Shown: positions 15,618 to 24,984, numbered from the stretch's first letter. The stretch: DNA of 57,206 bases from Brevibacterium sp. S22 (GCF_004745485.1 NZ_RHFG01000026.1:1-57206); one strand, 5' to 3'. The notes: generated by a model not told the origin, from the sequence alone. Made by a program: numbers and translations.

Positions 15618-16711
15618 AGGCACTGTTCATCACGGCTGACTTCGGCGGCAACATTCCGCCCACCCTGGCTGTGGCCGAAGAACTCGCCGCCCGCGGTGCC
15701 GAAGTCGAGGTCGCTGGGCTGCCGGGCGGTCGCACTGATCTGGGCCAGGTGGCATTCGCACCCGCCGAAGCGATCGCCTCTTCCGCAGGGAGGCGCCCGG
15801 TGGCTCAAGCCGCCGCCATGCTGTCGCTGATGGCGGGCCGCAAGACCATTCGAACCACTTCCTCTCTCATCCGCAACAACCGACCCGATGTGGTCGTCAT
15901 CGACTGCATGGCCGCCGCACCCCTGCGCGGCGCCTTGAGCACGGGAGTGCCTGTCGTCATCCTGTTCCACACCCTCGGCGCCTATTGGGCACGGTCCTTC
16001 GACCGCGGCCCGATGGGGCGAGCGCTGCGCCTTACCGGGATCCGGCCGGGTGAACTCTGGGCACGGGCCACCGAGCGGCTATTGCTCACCGACCGCACGC
16101 TCGATCCCGGACGCGACGACCCGGCACTGCATGACTTCTTCTGGACCGGCACCACCGAGGTCGGAACCCCACCCCGTCCCACCGAGCGACGTCCTCGTAT
16201 CCTCGTCGCCCTCAGCAGCACCGACTGGCCGGGAATGCTGCCGGTGTATCGCCGCATCGTCACCGCCCTCAGTCGGCTTCCCGTCGAAGCGACGGTGACC
16301 ACGGGCGGGGCTCGCCTCGGAGGGCAGCTGGCAGGGGCGGCGAACGTCGAGATCCGCGACTGGGTCTCCCACGCCGAGCTGCTGCCGCACATGGACCTCG
16401 TCATCGGCCATGGCGGACATTCGACGACGATGAAGGTTCTGGCTCACGGGGTCCCTCTGCTGGTCATGCCGATCAACGCGACCTCGGATCAGCGCCTCAT
16501 CGGCACGACCGTGAAGACGGCCGGCCTCGGCGACTGGCTGCCGAAGTCGGCATCTCCTGACACCATCGGTGAGACGGTGACGTCCATCCTCTCCAACGAT
16601 GCCGTTCGCGACGCCGCCTTTGAGAACGGGCAGAGATTGAGAGGACTGCGCCCCGGCGCCGAGGTCGCTGCTGACCGGATCGCGCGTTCTCCGCACGTTC
16701 GCCTGCCCTGA
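15614..16711 (+). CDS. UGT/MGT-like GT1 glycosyltransferase
   Basis: 365 residues from an ATG with GGAGGA in front. A GT-B fold is indicated by the N-terminal LFITADFGGNIPPTLAVAEE and the GT1 sugar-nucleotide signature HGGHSTTMKVLAHGVPLLVM near residue 278, with the INATSDQ that follows. MGT-type members glycosylate macrolides, flavonoids or other small aglycones. It ends the TetR-amidohydrolase-glycosyltransferase operon, which suggests a detoxification or antibiotic-inactivation function that pairs hydrolysis and glycosylation (inference). There is no signal peptide. Confidence 0.85.
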   Translation: MKALFITADFGGNIPPTLAVAEELAARGAEVEVAGLPGGRTDLGQVAFAPAEAIASSAGRRPVAQAAAMLSLMAGRKTIRTTSSLIRNNRPDVVVIDCMAAAPLRGALSTGVPVVILFHTLGAYWARSFDRGPMGRALRLTGIRPGELWARATERLLLTDRTLDPGRDDPALHDFFWTGTTEVGTPPRPTERRPRILVALSSTDWPGMLPVYRRIVTALSRLPVEATVTTGGARLGGQLAGAANVEIRDWVSHAELLPHMDLVIGHGGHSTTMKVLAHGVPLLVMPINATSDQRLIGTTVKTAGLGDWLPKSASPDTIGETVTSILSNDAVRDAAFENGQRLRGLRPGAEVAADRIARSPHVRLP

Positions 16712-16769
16712 TTCCGGCGTTCACGGCGACTTCGCCGCAGGGTCGCCTGCCGCTCCTAGCGTCGCTGGC

Positions 16770-17645
16770 GTGAGAAGACAGAATGCGAAATCCACGTCCA
16801 TCCGCCCGCTCACGGTCATCGCCGCCGGGGTCCTCACGGCCTCGGCCACCTTCAGCGCCGGCCTCGCCCCCGCAACGGCCGTCGGTCTCGGCTCAGCAGG
16901 TGATTCCCCGGGACTCGGCTCCCCCAGCGATTACGCCGCCCCCGATAAGGTCGCCGACATCGAATTCCCGACCACGATCTCCCACCGAGGCGGTGCCGAC
17001 GTCTATCCGGAGGAATCCATGGAAGGCTTCACCGCCTCGGCGAAGGACGGATTCCTGCCCGAGATGGACATCCAGTTCCTCGAAGACGGCACCCCCGTCC
17101 TCATCCACGACGACACCGCCGACCGCACACTGAGCGGCGTGACCGGACCGATCCGGGATCTCAGTCGTGAGGAATGGGACGCGGCCACGATCAAACACCC
17201 GGCCGGCGGAGAAGAAGCCGCCACCGTCACCCTCGACGAACTCCTCGACGAAATGGGCGGCGACGTCGTCCTCGTGCCCGAGATCAAGCCCGGGGCCACC
17301 TCGGCGGAGGTCGATCAGGTGCTTGACGAATTCGACGAACGCGGACTGGCCGACTCCCTCATCGTCCAGTCCTTCGACTTCGCGGCGGCGAAGACGATCG
17401 CCGAACGCGGATACACCTCGCTCTACCTCACCGGTCCGACCATGCCCGACGAACCCCTCGACGAGATCAAGCACGCCGGCATCGAATGGGTCGGACCGAG
17501 CACGAAGCTGCCGACGAACGATATGCGCACCCTCGACAAGGCCGGCTTCCACGTCGCTCCCTACACTCTCGAGACCGCGAAGGACGGACACCGCCTGCCC
17601 GGCTGGATCGACGGCTTCTTCACCGACGATGCCTGGAGCGATTGA
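16770..17645 (+). CDS. Secreted glycerophosphodiester phosphodiesterase
   Basis: 291 residues from a GTG. Residues 1-38 are a Sec signal peptide (RR, hydrophobic VIAAGVLTASATFSAGLA, then an Ala-X-Ala-like end). The GDPD TIM barrel follows: ISHRGGADVYPEESMEGF near residue 71 (HR and EE catalytic pair), PEMDIQFLEDGTPVLIHDDT near 92 (metal Glu/Asp and HD), and VPEIKPG near 170. It hydrolyses deacylated phospholipids to glycerol 3-phosphate and alcohol outside the membrane, useful for phosphate or carbon scavenging. It stands alone, 58 bases after the glycosyltransferase; the next gene starts 13 bases on. Confidence 0.9.
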   Translation: MRRQNAKSTSIRPLTVIAAGVLTASATFSAGLAPATAVGLGSAGDSPGLGSPSDYAAPDKVADIEFPTTISHRGGADVYPEESMEGFTASAKDGFLPEMDIQFLEDGTPVLIHDDTADRTLSGVTGPIRDLSREEWDAATIKHPAGGEEAATVTLDELLDEMGGDVVLVPEIKPGATSAEVDQVLDEFDERGLADSLIVQSFDFAAAKTIAERGYTSLYLTGPTMPDEPLDEIKHAGIEWVGPSTKLPTNDMRTLDKAGFHVAPYTLETAKDGHRLPGWIDGFFTDDAWSD

Positions 17646-17658
17646 GTAGACTGCACGG

Positions 17659-18420
17659 ATGGAGCCTCTCGAACGCGGCGCACCGGTCCCGGACCCGCTG
17701 ACGCCCTATCTCGAGGTCGATCGCGCCCAGCCGCGCCATGAGTGCTGGGTGACCGGGCACATGGTGGCCGGTCTCGACGGAACCGCAGCCATCCACGGGC
17801 GCGTCGGCGCGCTGTCGACCGCACCCGATCAGGATCTGTTCCGGCGGATGCGGCAGATCGCCGATGTCGTCATGGTCGGCGCTCAGACTGTGCGCAATGA
17901 GGGTTACGCGCCGATGTGGATGGCCGAGGATGCCCTGGTACGGCGTCGGGCTCGCGGCCAGTCCGAGATGCCTCCGGTGGCGGTGGTCAGTCGCAGCCTC
18001 GACCTCGACTGGTCCTCGCAGGTCTTCGCCGGAGCCCCGGACCACGCACGCACCATCGTCATTACGTGCGCGAAGGCCGATCCGCAGCGGCTGGCCACCG
18101 CGGAACAGGCGGCCACGATCATCATCGCCGGCGAAGACCGCGTCGAACCGGCGAAGGCTCTGCAGGCGCTGGCCGGGCTGGGCTACCGCGTCGTGCTCTG
18201 CGAAGGCGGGCCACGATGGCTCGGCGAGCTCGTCGCCGCCGACCGCCTCGACGAACTGAGTCTGTCGATCTCACCGATGATGGGCGGTGATGAGCTGCCG
18301 GTGAGCATCGCTCCACCCGGGGCCGACATCGCGCAGTTCTCGCTGAAGTCGACGATGGTCGATGATGACACCCTCTTCCTCCGCTACGAGGCGAAACCGC
18401 CGGATCGGAGAGGCTCATGA
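17659..18420 (+). CDS. RibD C-terminal/DHFR-like reductase
   Basis: 253 residues of the RibD-C (pyrimidine reductase/dihydrofolate reductase-like) fold: CWVTGHMVAGLDGTAAIHGR near residue 31, the NADPH-loop VMVGAQTVRNEGYAP near 72, and CEGGPRWLGEL near 180. The family uses NADPH on a pteridine- or pyrimidine-like substrate. It is too short to be a bifunctional RibD and lacks the deaminase domain. It overlaps the flavin reductase by four bases (ATGA), so the two are made together and may share flavin metabolism (inference). Confidence 0.82.
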   Translation: MEPLERGAPVPDPLTPYLEVDRAQPRHECWVTGHMVAGLDGTAAIHGRVGALSTAPDQDLFRRMRQIADVVMVGAQTVRNEGYAPMWMAEDALVRRRARGQSEMPPVAVVSRSLDLDWSSQVFAGAPDHARTIVITCAKADPQRLATAEQAATIIIAGEDRVEPAKALQALAGLGYRVVLCEGGPRWLGELVAADRLDELSLSISPMMGGDELPVSIAPPGADIAQFSLKSTMVDDDTLFLRYEAKPPDRRGS

Positions 18421-18923
18421 GCACCAGCATCGACGACCTTATGGCCTCGGTCGATGCGCCGCTCATCGTCGTCACCACCTCGGCGGAGGGCGAACGGGCC
18501 GGCTGCCTCGTCGGATTCCATTCGCAGGCGAGCATCGATCCGCAGCGGTATTGCTTCTGGCTGTCGAAGGCCAACCACACATACCGAGTCGCCCTGCGCT
18601 CCGACCGCTTCGCAGTCCATTTCCTCACTTCGGCTGACCGTGACCTGGCCCGGCACTTCGGGGCCGTCTCCGGATCGGACACAGACAAATTCTCCGGCCT
18701 GGACCTCACCGTCACCGAGGAGGGTGTGCCGCTGCTCGCGGACCTGCCGAACCGCCTCCTCGTCGATCGAGTTACGATGCTCGACGACGGGGGCGATCAC
18801 GCCTGCCTCACCGCCCGTGTGGTCGCGGTTGGGGGCGAGGGCAACTTCACCGCCCTGCGGCCCTCTCAACTGGGGAATCTCACTCCAGGGCACGGCAGCG
18901 AGGAACGGGCGATCCACCCGTAG
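18417..18923 (+). CDS. Flavin reductase-like FMN-binding protein
   Basis: 168 residues with the split-barrel flavin reductase pattern: LIVVTTSAEGERAGCLVGFH near residue 18, then HTYRVALRSDRFAVHFL near 58 and ARHFG with SGSDTDKFSG near 80. Family members reduce FMN or FAD with NAD(P)H, or keep FMN as a cofactor. It is coupled to the RibD-like gene by an ATGA overlap. Partner oxygenase unknown; none is adjacent. Confidence 0.8.
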   Translation: MSTSIDDLMASVDAPLIVVTTSAEGERAGCLVGFHSQASIDPQRYCFWLSKANHTYRVALRSDRFAVHFLTSADRDLARHFGAVSGSDTDKFSGLDLTVTEEGVPLLADLPNRLLVDRVTMLDDGGDHACLTARVVAVGGEGNFTALRPSQLGNLTPGHGSEERAIHP

Positions 18924-18981
18924 GTCGGTCACCTCGCTGAGACGTGCCCTAGTCACATCGTCGGGAGCATGACCGGTCGCC

Positions 18982-19404
18982 TCAGACGGCGACGACCTCG
19001 ACGGGGATGTTGCCGCGGGTGGCCTTCGAATAGGGGCAGAGCTCATGGGTGCGGTCGACGAGCTTCTGCGCGGTTTCGAGGTCGACTCCGGGGATGTTGA
19101 CCTCGAGCCTGACCGACAGGCCGAAGCTCTCGCCCTCCTTGCCGATGCCGACCTGCGAGTTGACGACGGATTTCGAGGTGTCGACGCCCTGTTCCTTGCC
19201 CGCCAGGCCAAGAGCACCCTGGAAGCAGGCACCGTAGCCGACGGCGAAGAGCTGTTCGGGGTTGGTTCCTCCGCCTGGTCCGCCCTGTTCCTTCGGTGTG
19301 CGCAGGTCGACGTCGACCATCTTGTCGTCTGTGGTCCCGTGTCCGTCTCGACCGCCGGTGACTTCCGCGCGAGCGGTGTAGGCGATGTTCTCCGGTGTGT
19401 TCAT
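18982..19404 (-). CDS. Ohr/OsmC-family organic hydroperoxide resistance protein
   Basis: 140 residues. Ohr peroxidases reduce organic hydroperoxides with two cysteines; both are present, in GYGACFQGAL near residue 60 and ELCPYSKATRGNI near 124, and the AxxTGGRDGH start is typical. Active in the cytosol with lipoyl or thiol reductants. No OhrR-type regulator sits beside it. It converges with the flavin reductase gene. Confidence 0.93.
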   Translation of the reverse strand: MNTPENIAYTARAEVTGGRDGHGTTDDKMVDVDLRTPKEQGGPGGGTNPEQLFAVGYGACFQGALGLAGKEQGVDTSKSVVNSQVGIGKEGESFGLSVRLEVNIPGVDLETAQKLVDRTHELCPYSKATRGNIPVEVVAV

Positions 19405-19663
19405 TGTCTGCTCCTCACAGGTGGCGATACAACGGCTCTTTCGAGACTAACGCAGTTTGTCGGTTCCCGTAAGTGGTCAGAGCAAGCTCCGATGCAGGGA
19501 CAGACCGGAGACCAGCTCTCCCCCGGGCCCTCCTCCGGGCTCTCCTCCGGGCGGCTGCATTCGGGCCCAGATCTGCCATACCGGGAGGCACCAGGTCGGC
19601 GTCACCACTCAGGATCCGACGATTCTATCCGACAAGGAATGTGGTCTGATAGCGTGGCTCGAC
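19405..19663. other. Divergent intergenic region
   Basis: About 260 bases between the Ohr start and the DUF418 start. It holds a C-rich patch with CTCCTCCGGGC repeated at about 19529 and 19541. No convincing operator or small gene is seen, although the first part stays open in the DUF418 frame from 19457. Confidence 0.4.
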
Positions 19664-20761
19664 GTGATCCACGAACCCGCACACGCGAACCCTGCCACTG
19701 ATCGTACACAGCCATCGAATCCGAAAGACCGCATCGTCTCGATCGATGTCATCCGCGGCATCGCCATCGCTGGTATTCTGCTCATCAACATTAACTATTT
19801 CCTGTCGCAGGCCGGGCAGACAGAGGATCCCGTCGGAACAGACGCGGTGATCTGGCAGATCGTCGACGATGTCGCCCTGGGCAAGTTCCATTTCATCTTC
19901 GCCTTCCTCTTCGGCACCGGTGTGTTCATCTTCTTGAGCAGGCTGCGCGCGAAGAACCGTTCGGCCTGGGTCTATGTCCGGCGGATGATCATCCTCATCG
20001 CGGCCGGCGTCATCAACTCGGCTCTCGGCGGCATCGATGTGCTCGCCTCCTACGGCGTCCTGGCGCTCCTGCTTCTGCCGCTGACTCGACTGCCGCGCTG
20101 GGCCTTCGTGTTTCTCGGTGTCGCGGCAGCAGCGGTCCCCGACGTGCTGCAGCTGGCGTCGAGCCTCGGCGATCTCCAGCCGCCGGCACTGCTGTTTCCC
20201 ATCCTGTCGTACGTCCGGACCCTGGGGCACATGATGCTGGGGTTCTGGCTGACCGGTCTGGGCCTGTACTCCGCAGCGACTCGAATCCCGGTCACGGGAA
20301 TCTTCGTCCTCAGCCTCCTCGGTTCGGTGCCGATCTGGATCTGGACCACCGCTGCCGGGACCGGTTCGACCGAGGCTCACGAGATCGCTTTCCGCACCGC
20401 CTTGGTTCCCGGTCTCATGTACGTCACCGGTCTCATCCTTCTGCTGCGCACCCGATTCGGCAGAAAGTGCCTGTCCTTTCTGCGCCTGTACGGTCGGATG
20501 GCGTTCTCGAACTATCTGGGACAGACCGTGATCTGCGTCCTCGTCCTCCCGCTCCTGACCGGTCTCGGACACATCTCCGCTGTTGACGGACTCGTCATCT
20601 GGGCCGTCATCGTCCTCGCCCAGTGCGCCTTCTCAACGGTCTGGCTGCGCTACTTCCGCTACGGCCCCTTGGAATGGGTGTGGCGCTGCGGCACCTATTG
20701 GGAGTTCACACCGCTGCGGTACGCCCCCGACACCCGGGCGGAACCCGCCGCGCAGAGCTGA
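19664..20761 (+). CDS. DUF418-type polytopic membrane protein
   Basis: 365 residues from the GTG at 19664, a chosen start because the N-terminal IVSIDVIRGIAIAGILLIN that opens the conserved domain follows about 20 residues later. The frame is open upstream to 19457 but that part is proline-rich and unlikely to be translated. The sequence has eight or so membrane segments (for example VILAQCAFSTVWLRYF at the end) and the C-terminal FRYGPLEWVWRCGTYWE motif of DUF418 proteins. Function unknown; the family is related to membrane acyltransferases. The gene ends before a 21-bp repeat cluster. Confidence 0.8.
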   Translation: MIHEPAHANPATDRTQPSNPKDRIVSIDVIRGIAIAGILLININYFLSQAGQTEDPVGTDAVIWQIVDDVALGKFHFIFAFLFGTGVFIFLSRLRAKNRSAWVYVRRMIILIAAGVINSALGGIDVLASYGVLALLLLPLTRLPRWAFVFLGVAAAAVPDVLQLASSLGDLQPPALLFPILSYVRTLGHMMLGFWLTGLGLYSAATRIPVTGIFVLSLLGSVPIWIWTTAAGTGSTEAHEIAFRTALVPGLMYVTGLILLLRTRFGRKCLSFLRLYGRMAFSNYLGQTVICVLVLPLLTGLGHISAVDGLVIWAVIVLAQCAFSTVWLRYFRYGPLEWVWRCGTYWEFTPLRYAPDTRAEPAAQS

Positions 20762-20774
20762 GCGATCGCAGGCG

Positions 20775-20837
20775 GTGCTTCACGGTTCGGTCTCCGTGCT
20801 TCACGGTTCGGTGTCCGCGCTTCACGGTTCGGTCCCC
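20775..20837. repeat. Three tandem 21-bp repeats between convergent genes
   Basis: Units 20775-20795, 20796-20816 and 20817-20837 share GTGCTTCACGGTTCGGTCTCC with one to three substitutions. They lie between the DUF418 stop (20761) and the ligD stop (20849). Being a multiple of three they stay open in one frame but are not part of either gene. Confidence 0.9.
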
Positions 20838-20848
20838 GCCGAGGCCGC

Positions 20849-23389
20849 TCAGGCTCGAACATCCTCTGCGTCGATGTCGGAGCGCAGGCCCCGCCAGACC
20901 GGGTGCCGCAGGCGTCCGGCCTCGGTCAGGCCAGAGAACCGGACCTCCCCGACGAGGTCGGGGCGCACCCAGTGGGCATCTCGCGACTCGGCGGCCGGCA
21001 CCGTGAGCGCCGGGGTCTTCCGCGACCGGCGATCGAGACCGGAGCGCAGACTCCGCAGAGCCTCCTCGTCGAACCCGGTGCCCACCCGCCCCAGATAGTG
21101 GAGTCCGTCGTCGTCATGGGCGGCGACCAACAGTGAGGCGAAACTGTCTGAGCGTTCGCCTTCTCCGGTCCGCCAGCCGACGATGATGACATCACGGGTC
21201 GAGGAGTGCTTGAGTTTGACCCAGGTGCGCGTACGTTTTCCGGGGCGATAGATGCTGTCGGCCCGCTTCGCCATCACGCCTTCGAGTCGAAGCTTCCGAC
21301 TGGAGTCGAAAGCGGCATCGACGCTTCCCTCGAAAGCATCGGGCACCTGGATGTGGTCACTCTCGATCACCAGATCGAACAGACGATCACGGCGTTCTGT
21401 ATACGGTGTGCGCAGCAGCGAGGTTCCGTCGGCGTGGAGGACGTCGAAGAGCATGAGGAACACCGGCGTTCGCTCACGTTCCCGTTCGATGTCATGTTCT
21501 CGGGTCAGTCCCATCCTGCGTTGGAGCCGCCCGAAGTCCGGTCGGCTGCCCTGCCCGAGGGCGATGATCTCTCCGTCGAGGACGCAGTCGACATCGACGC
21601 AGTCGACGAGTTCGCGAAGCTCCGGATACGTGTGCGTCATGTCTTTGCCGTTGCGGCTGGTCAGCGTCACGCTTCCAGACTCGTCACCGTCATCTGCGCG
21701 CACACGCGCCAGGGCACGGATGCCGTCCCACTTCATCTCGAAGGCCCAGTCCCCGGCTTCCCTGCGCACGGAATCGATGTCTCCGATACTCGCGAGCATC
21801 GGAGACAGATCCGTGGGCAGAGCCTCCTTCTTCGAAGCTCGCTTGCTCGAAGGACGACCAGCCGGCGTGCCCTTCTTCGAGGAACGGTCCGCTGCCGCCG
21901 ACTGCTTCTTCGGTTCGTCCTCCATGAGATGGATCATCCAGTTCTTCTCCGGATCCTTGTTCGGACCGTGGCCTCCGGTGTTGAACAGGGCGAATCGTCT
22001 CACCCCGCCGAGCCCGCCGTCCTCACGCCCATGGAGGACGGCGATGACCTCCTCGCCCTCATCCCATTTCTCGATATCGCAGGTCCCGGAGTCCCAGATC
22101 TCGACATCCCCGGCACCATACTCCCCCTTCGGAATCGTCCCTTCGAAGCTGCCGTATTCGAGGGGATGGTCCTCGGTCTGGACCGCCAAGTGATTCTTCT
22201 CCGGCTTCGTCGGCGGCCCCTTGGGCAGTGCCCAGGAGACCAAGACCCCGTCGTGTTCGAGGCGGAAGTCCCAGTGAAGGCTCCGGGCATGGTGCTCTTG
22301 GATGACGAAGGTCGGCTCGTCTCCGCTCGTGCCCTGACCCGCAGGGACCGGTTCGCTCGTATGCTTCGGATCCCGTTTGGACCGGTAGACCTCCAGGCGG
22401 TCGCGGACCGGTTTCCCGGGATCTCGGTCCTCATTCGATCCATCGTCGGCCGGCGCCGAGGCGGTTCCTCCGACCGCCTCGGCGAGGGGTTCGAGGAGGT
22501 CCCCGACATCGTCGATCCGGTCGAGGACATCCTCGAAGCGCATCTGTTCGACCGCGCTCGGATCATCGAGTTCGTCCCAGCTGCGCGGGACGGCGACGGT
22601 GGGAGTGAAGCGTCCGCGCAGAGAATACGGAGCCACCGTGGTCTTGGCCGCCGCGTTCTGCGACCAGTCGATGAACACCTTGTTCTCCCGCAGGGACTTC
22701 TTCATCGATGAGACGATGAGGTCTTTGTGGTCGGTTTCCAGGCTGCGGGCGAGTTCATGGGCGACATCGGAGATGTTCTGCGAATTCGCCGAACCGTCCA
22801 ATGCGGCATAGACATGGACGCCTGTGGACCCGCTGGTCACCGGGTACGCTTTCAGGTCCATGCCTTCGAGCAGCTCCCGCACCAGCTGGGCGACCTCGAT
22901 GCAGTCGGCCAGCCCTCGCCCTGAGCCCGGGTCGAGGTCGAAGACCATCCGGTCCGGATATCTGCTCTCGGAGTCGATCGTGCCGGGGTCTTTCGCTCCC
23001 GGCCTCACCGTCCACTGCGGCACATGGATCTCGAGTGCCGCCATCTGCGTGAGATAGGTCAGTGTCGCCAGATCGTCGACCAGTGGATAGCGTTTGGTGC
23101 CGGTGGAGTGCCGGATCGCGCGGGATCGGATCCACGACGGCGCGGATTCGGGGAGATTCTTCTCGAAGAACACCTCCCCCGGGTCATCGGGTGTGCCGAC
23201 TCCATCGACCCAGCGTTTGCGGGTGGCGATCCGGTTCCGGGCATGTCGGATGAGGTGCGGGGCGATCCTGGCGCAGTAATCGAGGATCGCAGCCTTGGTC
23301 GTCCTGGTCTCCGGGTAGAGGACCTTGTCCAGGTTGCTCAACGTCAGCCGGTGGCCCTCGACCGTGACCTTCTGTGTGCGGCGTGCCAC
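20849..23389 (-). CDS. ligD: LigD, multifunctional NHEJ DNA ligase/polymerase
   Basis: 846 residues from the GTG at 23389, which has GGAGGAGG 7 bases upstream; an ATG at 23470 would add 27 unlike residues. Order is polymerase (about 8-290, DLDPG metal motif), 3'-phosphoesterase (about 370-480, HHARSLHWDFRLEHDG) and ATP-dependent ligase (about 545-840, adenylated Lys in FEMKWDGIRA, then LDGEI). This is the mycobacterial LigD order. With Ku (26186) it performs end processing, gap filling and sealing in non-homologous end joining. The linker between phosphoesterase and ligase is Lys/Ser rich. It is not in an operon with Ku but lies 2.8 kb away in the opposite direction. Confidence 0.95.
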   Translation of the reverse strand: MARRTQKVTVEGHRLTLSNLDKVLYPETRTTKAAILDYCARIAPHLIRHARNRIATRKRWVDGVGTPDDPGEVFFEKNLPESAPSWIRSRAIRHSTGTKRYPLVDDLATLTYLTQMAALEIHVPQWTVRPGAKDPGTIDSESRYPDRMVFDLDPGSGRGLADCIEVAQLVRELLEGMDLKAYPVTSGSTGVHVYAALDGSANSQNISDVAHELARSLETDHKDLIVSSMKKSLRENKVFIDWSQNAAAKTTVAPYSLRGRFTPTVAVPRSWDELDDPSAVEQMRFEDVLDRIDDVGDLLEPLAEAVGGTASAPADDGSNEDRDPGKPVRDRLEVYRSKRDPKHTSEPVPAGQGTSGDEPTFVIQEHHARSLHWDFRLEHDGVLVSWALPKGPPTKPEKNHLAVQTEDHPLEYGSFEGTIPKGEYGAGDVEIWDSGTCDIEKWDEGEEVIAVLHGREDGGLGGVRRFALFNTGGHGPNKDPEKNWMIHLMEDEPKKQSAAADRSSKKGTPAGRPSSKRASKKEALPTDLSPMLASIGDIDSVRREAGDWAFEMKWDGIRALARVRADDGDESGSVTLTSRNGKDMTHTYPELRELVDCVDVDCVLDGEIIALGQGSRPDFGRLQRRMGLTREHDIERERERTPVFLMLFDVLHADGTSLLRTPYTERRDRLFDLVIESDHIQVPDAFEGSVDAAFDSSRKLRLEGVMAKRADSIYRPGKRTRTWVKLKHSSTRDVIIVGWRTGEGERSDSFASLLVAAHDDDGLHYLGRVGTGFDEEALRSLRSGLDRRSRKTPALTVPAAESRDAHWVRPDLVGEVRFSGLTEAGRLRHPVWRGLRSDIDAEDVRA

Positions 23390-23517
23390 TGGGCACCTCC
23401 TCCGGTGCACTGTTCGTGCGTTCGTCCTTTCACGGTACTGGGCATCACCGGTAAGCGACAGGGGGTGCACAGCGTCTGCGCTGTCTGAGGCTCATCCGGT
23501 CGGCTGCAGAGCCCGGC

Positions 23518-24765
23518 TTACAGCCAGGGGCGCATCGGCACGAGCGCCCGTTCGGCGAGTTTGACCAGCTGATGCCGGTCGAGCCAATCCGCGCCGAGTT
23601 CCACGCAGTGCGCGGAATCGCTGTCGAACACCTTCTCCATCTCTGCGGCGAAGGCGCTGTCGATGACTTCGACGTTGGTCTCGTAGTTGAAGGTCAACGA
23701 CAGCCGGTCGATGTTCGCCGTACCCACCGTCGACCATTCGCCGTCGACGGTCGCGACCTTCGAATGGATCATGCTCGCGGTGTAGAGCAGGACCGTGACC
23801 CTGCTGTTGATCATCTGCTCGAAGAACCCACGTGAGAGCCAGTCCCCGAGGATGTGGTTGGACTCCTGCGGAACCATCACCCGCACATCGACACCCCTGT
23901 CAGCCGCTTCGATGAGGGCGCGCAGCAGCTGCTGGTCGGGGATGAAGTAGGGAGTCGTCAGCCAGATCCGCTTCCGTGCACGGGCGAAGGCGTTGAGGTA
24001 CATGCTCCGAATCGGGTAGACGAGGTGGATGGGCAGGTTCGCCGCGACCCGCAGCTTCGACTCCCACACTGTCGGCGGGACCCAGGCGATCTGCTCGTCG
24101 TCGTGGAACTCGTTCCACACCTGTGCGATGGTCTGTCGCAGACCCCAAGCTCCGGGCCCGACCGACCGCAGATGGGTATCGCGCCAGTGACGGGAATAGA
24201 GAGCGCCGATGTTGAACCCTCCGACGAAGGCCACATCATCATCGACGACGAGGATCTTCGAATGGTTGAATCCCGAGTGGCGCAAAGGCCCGCGCCAGAA
24301 CTGCCGCGCCACCGTCGGCAGGCGCAGGACATGGATCCGTTCGGACAGCTGCCGGTAGAAGGATGCGGGGACCGCCAGGTTCGCAAAACCGTCGTAGATG
24401 AGGTGGATGTCCACGCCGCGATCTGATGCTGCATTGAAGGCATCGATGAACCTCTGCCCGACCTCGTCGTTCTTCCAGATGAACGTCTCCATGAGGATTG
24501 ACTCACGTGCGGAGTCGATCGCATCGAGCATGTCCTCGTAGAGGGTGGAACCATCGGTGTAGATGTTGAGCTCTGACTCCTCGACCGTCGCGCTGAAGGT
24601 TCCCGGTCGCGGAGCAGTGCGCGTCTTCCGTCCCCGTTTCTGGATGAGGTCGATGGCCATCGACGCTGCGACGGTCGCCGGCACCGCACCGGCCAGTCCA
24701 CCGACCGCCCAGGGCACGAAACGACGGCCGATGTCGCGGAGGGAAGGCATTCTCAGAGGAGACAT
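23518..24765 (-). CDS. Phospholipase D-like/cardiolipin-synthase-type protein
   Basis: 415 residues. Two HKD catalytic motifs of the PLD superfamily are visible: HSKILVVDDDVAFVGGFNIG near residue 170 and HSKVATVDGEWSTVGTANID near 345. An N-terminal hydrophobic segment (VPWAVGGLAGAVPATVAASM) near residue 17 suggests membrane anchoring. Cardiolipin-synthase-type members transfer phosphatidyl groups between phosphatidylglycerol molecules. Its stop is about 130 bases upstream of ligD, so it may be co-transcribed with it. The exact substrate is not readable. Confidence 0.85.
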   Translation of the reverse strand: MSPLRMPSLRDIGRRFVPWAVGGLAGAVPATVAASMAIDLIQKRGRKTRTAPRPGTFSATVEESELNIYTDGSTLYEDMLDAIDSARESILMETFIWKNDEVGQRFIDAFNAASDRGVDIHLIYDGFANLAVPASFYRQLSERIHVLRLPTVARQFWRGPLRHSGFNHSKILVVDDDVAFVGGFNIGALYSRHWRDTHLRSVGPGAWGLRQTIAQVWNEFHDDEQIAWVPPTVWESKLRVAANLPIHLVYPIRSMYLNAFARARKRIWLTTPYFIPDQQLLRALIEAADRGVDVRVMVPQESNHILGDWLSRGFFEQMINSRVTVLLYTASMIHSKVATVDGEWSTVGTANIDRLSLTFNYETNVEVIDSAFAAEMEKVFDSDSAHCVELGADWLDRHQLVKLAERALVPMRPWL

Positions 24766-24984
24766 CCACTCACTCTATCCGTTTCGCTTCGTCGCACTCC
24801 GTCAGCCGACGAGGCTCACTCCTCCGGGTCCGACAATGCAGCCGACGATGATGAGCACGACTCCCCGGAGAATCTGTTTCCTGACGAGAGCGGCGATACC
24901 GATCTGACCTGCAATGGGGATGCCCCTTACACTGCGTCCGGAGCTGAATTAGTCTGATCGAAACGTCGAAGCAAGGAGCCTGCA

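Noticed and set aside
19457..19663. Upstream extension of the DUF418 frame
   Set aside because: It is Pro/Gly/Cys-rich, without homology to the family start; the conserved domain begins well downstream.
20775..20837. The 21-bp repeats as a CRISPR array
   Set aside because: They are directly adjacent with no spacers and have only three units; no cas genes are in the window.
21206..22711. Long open frame (501 codons) on the + strand opposite ligD
   Set aside because: It is a mirror of the high-GC ligD codons, has no recognisable motifs, and LigD itself shows all expected motifs on the minus strand.
24802..24935. Hydrophobic minus-strand peptide ending GVVLIIVGCIVGPGGVSLVG
   Set aside because: It has a protein-like hydrophobic end, but no ATG, GTG or TTG start occurs between the upstream TAA and the hydrophobic part, so it is probably a decayed small gene or chance.
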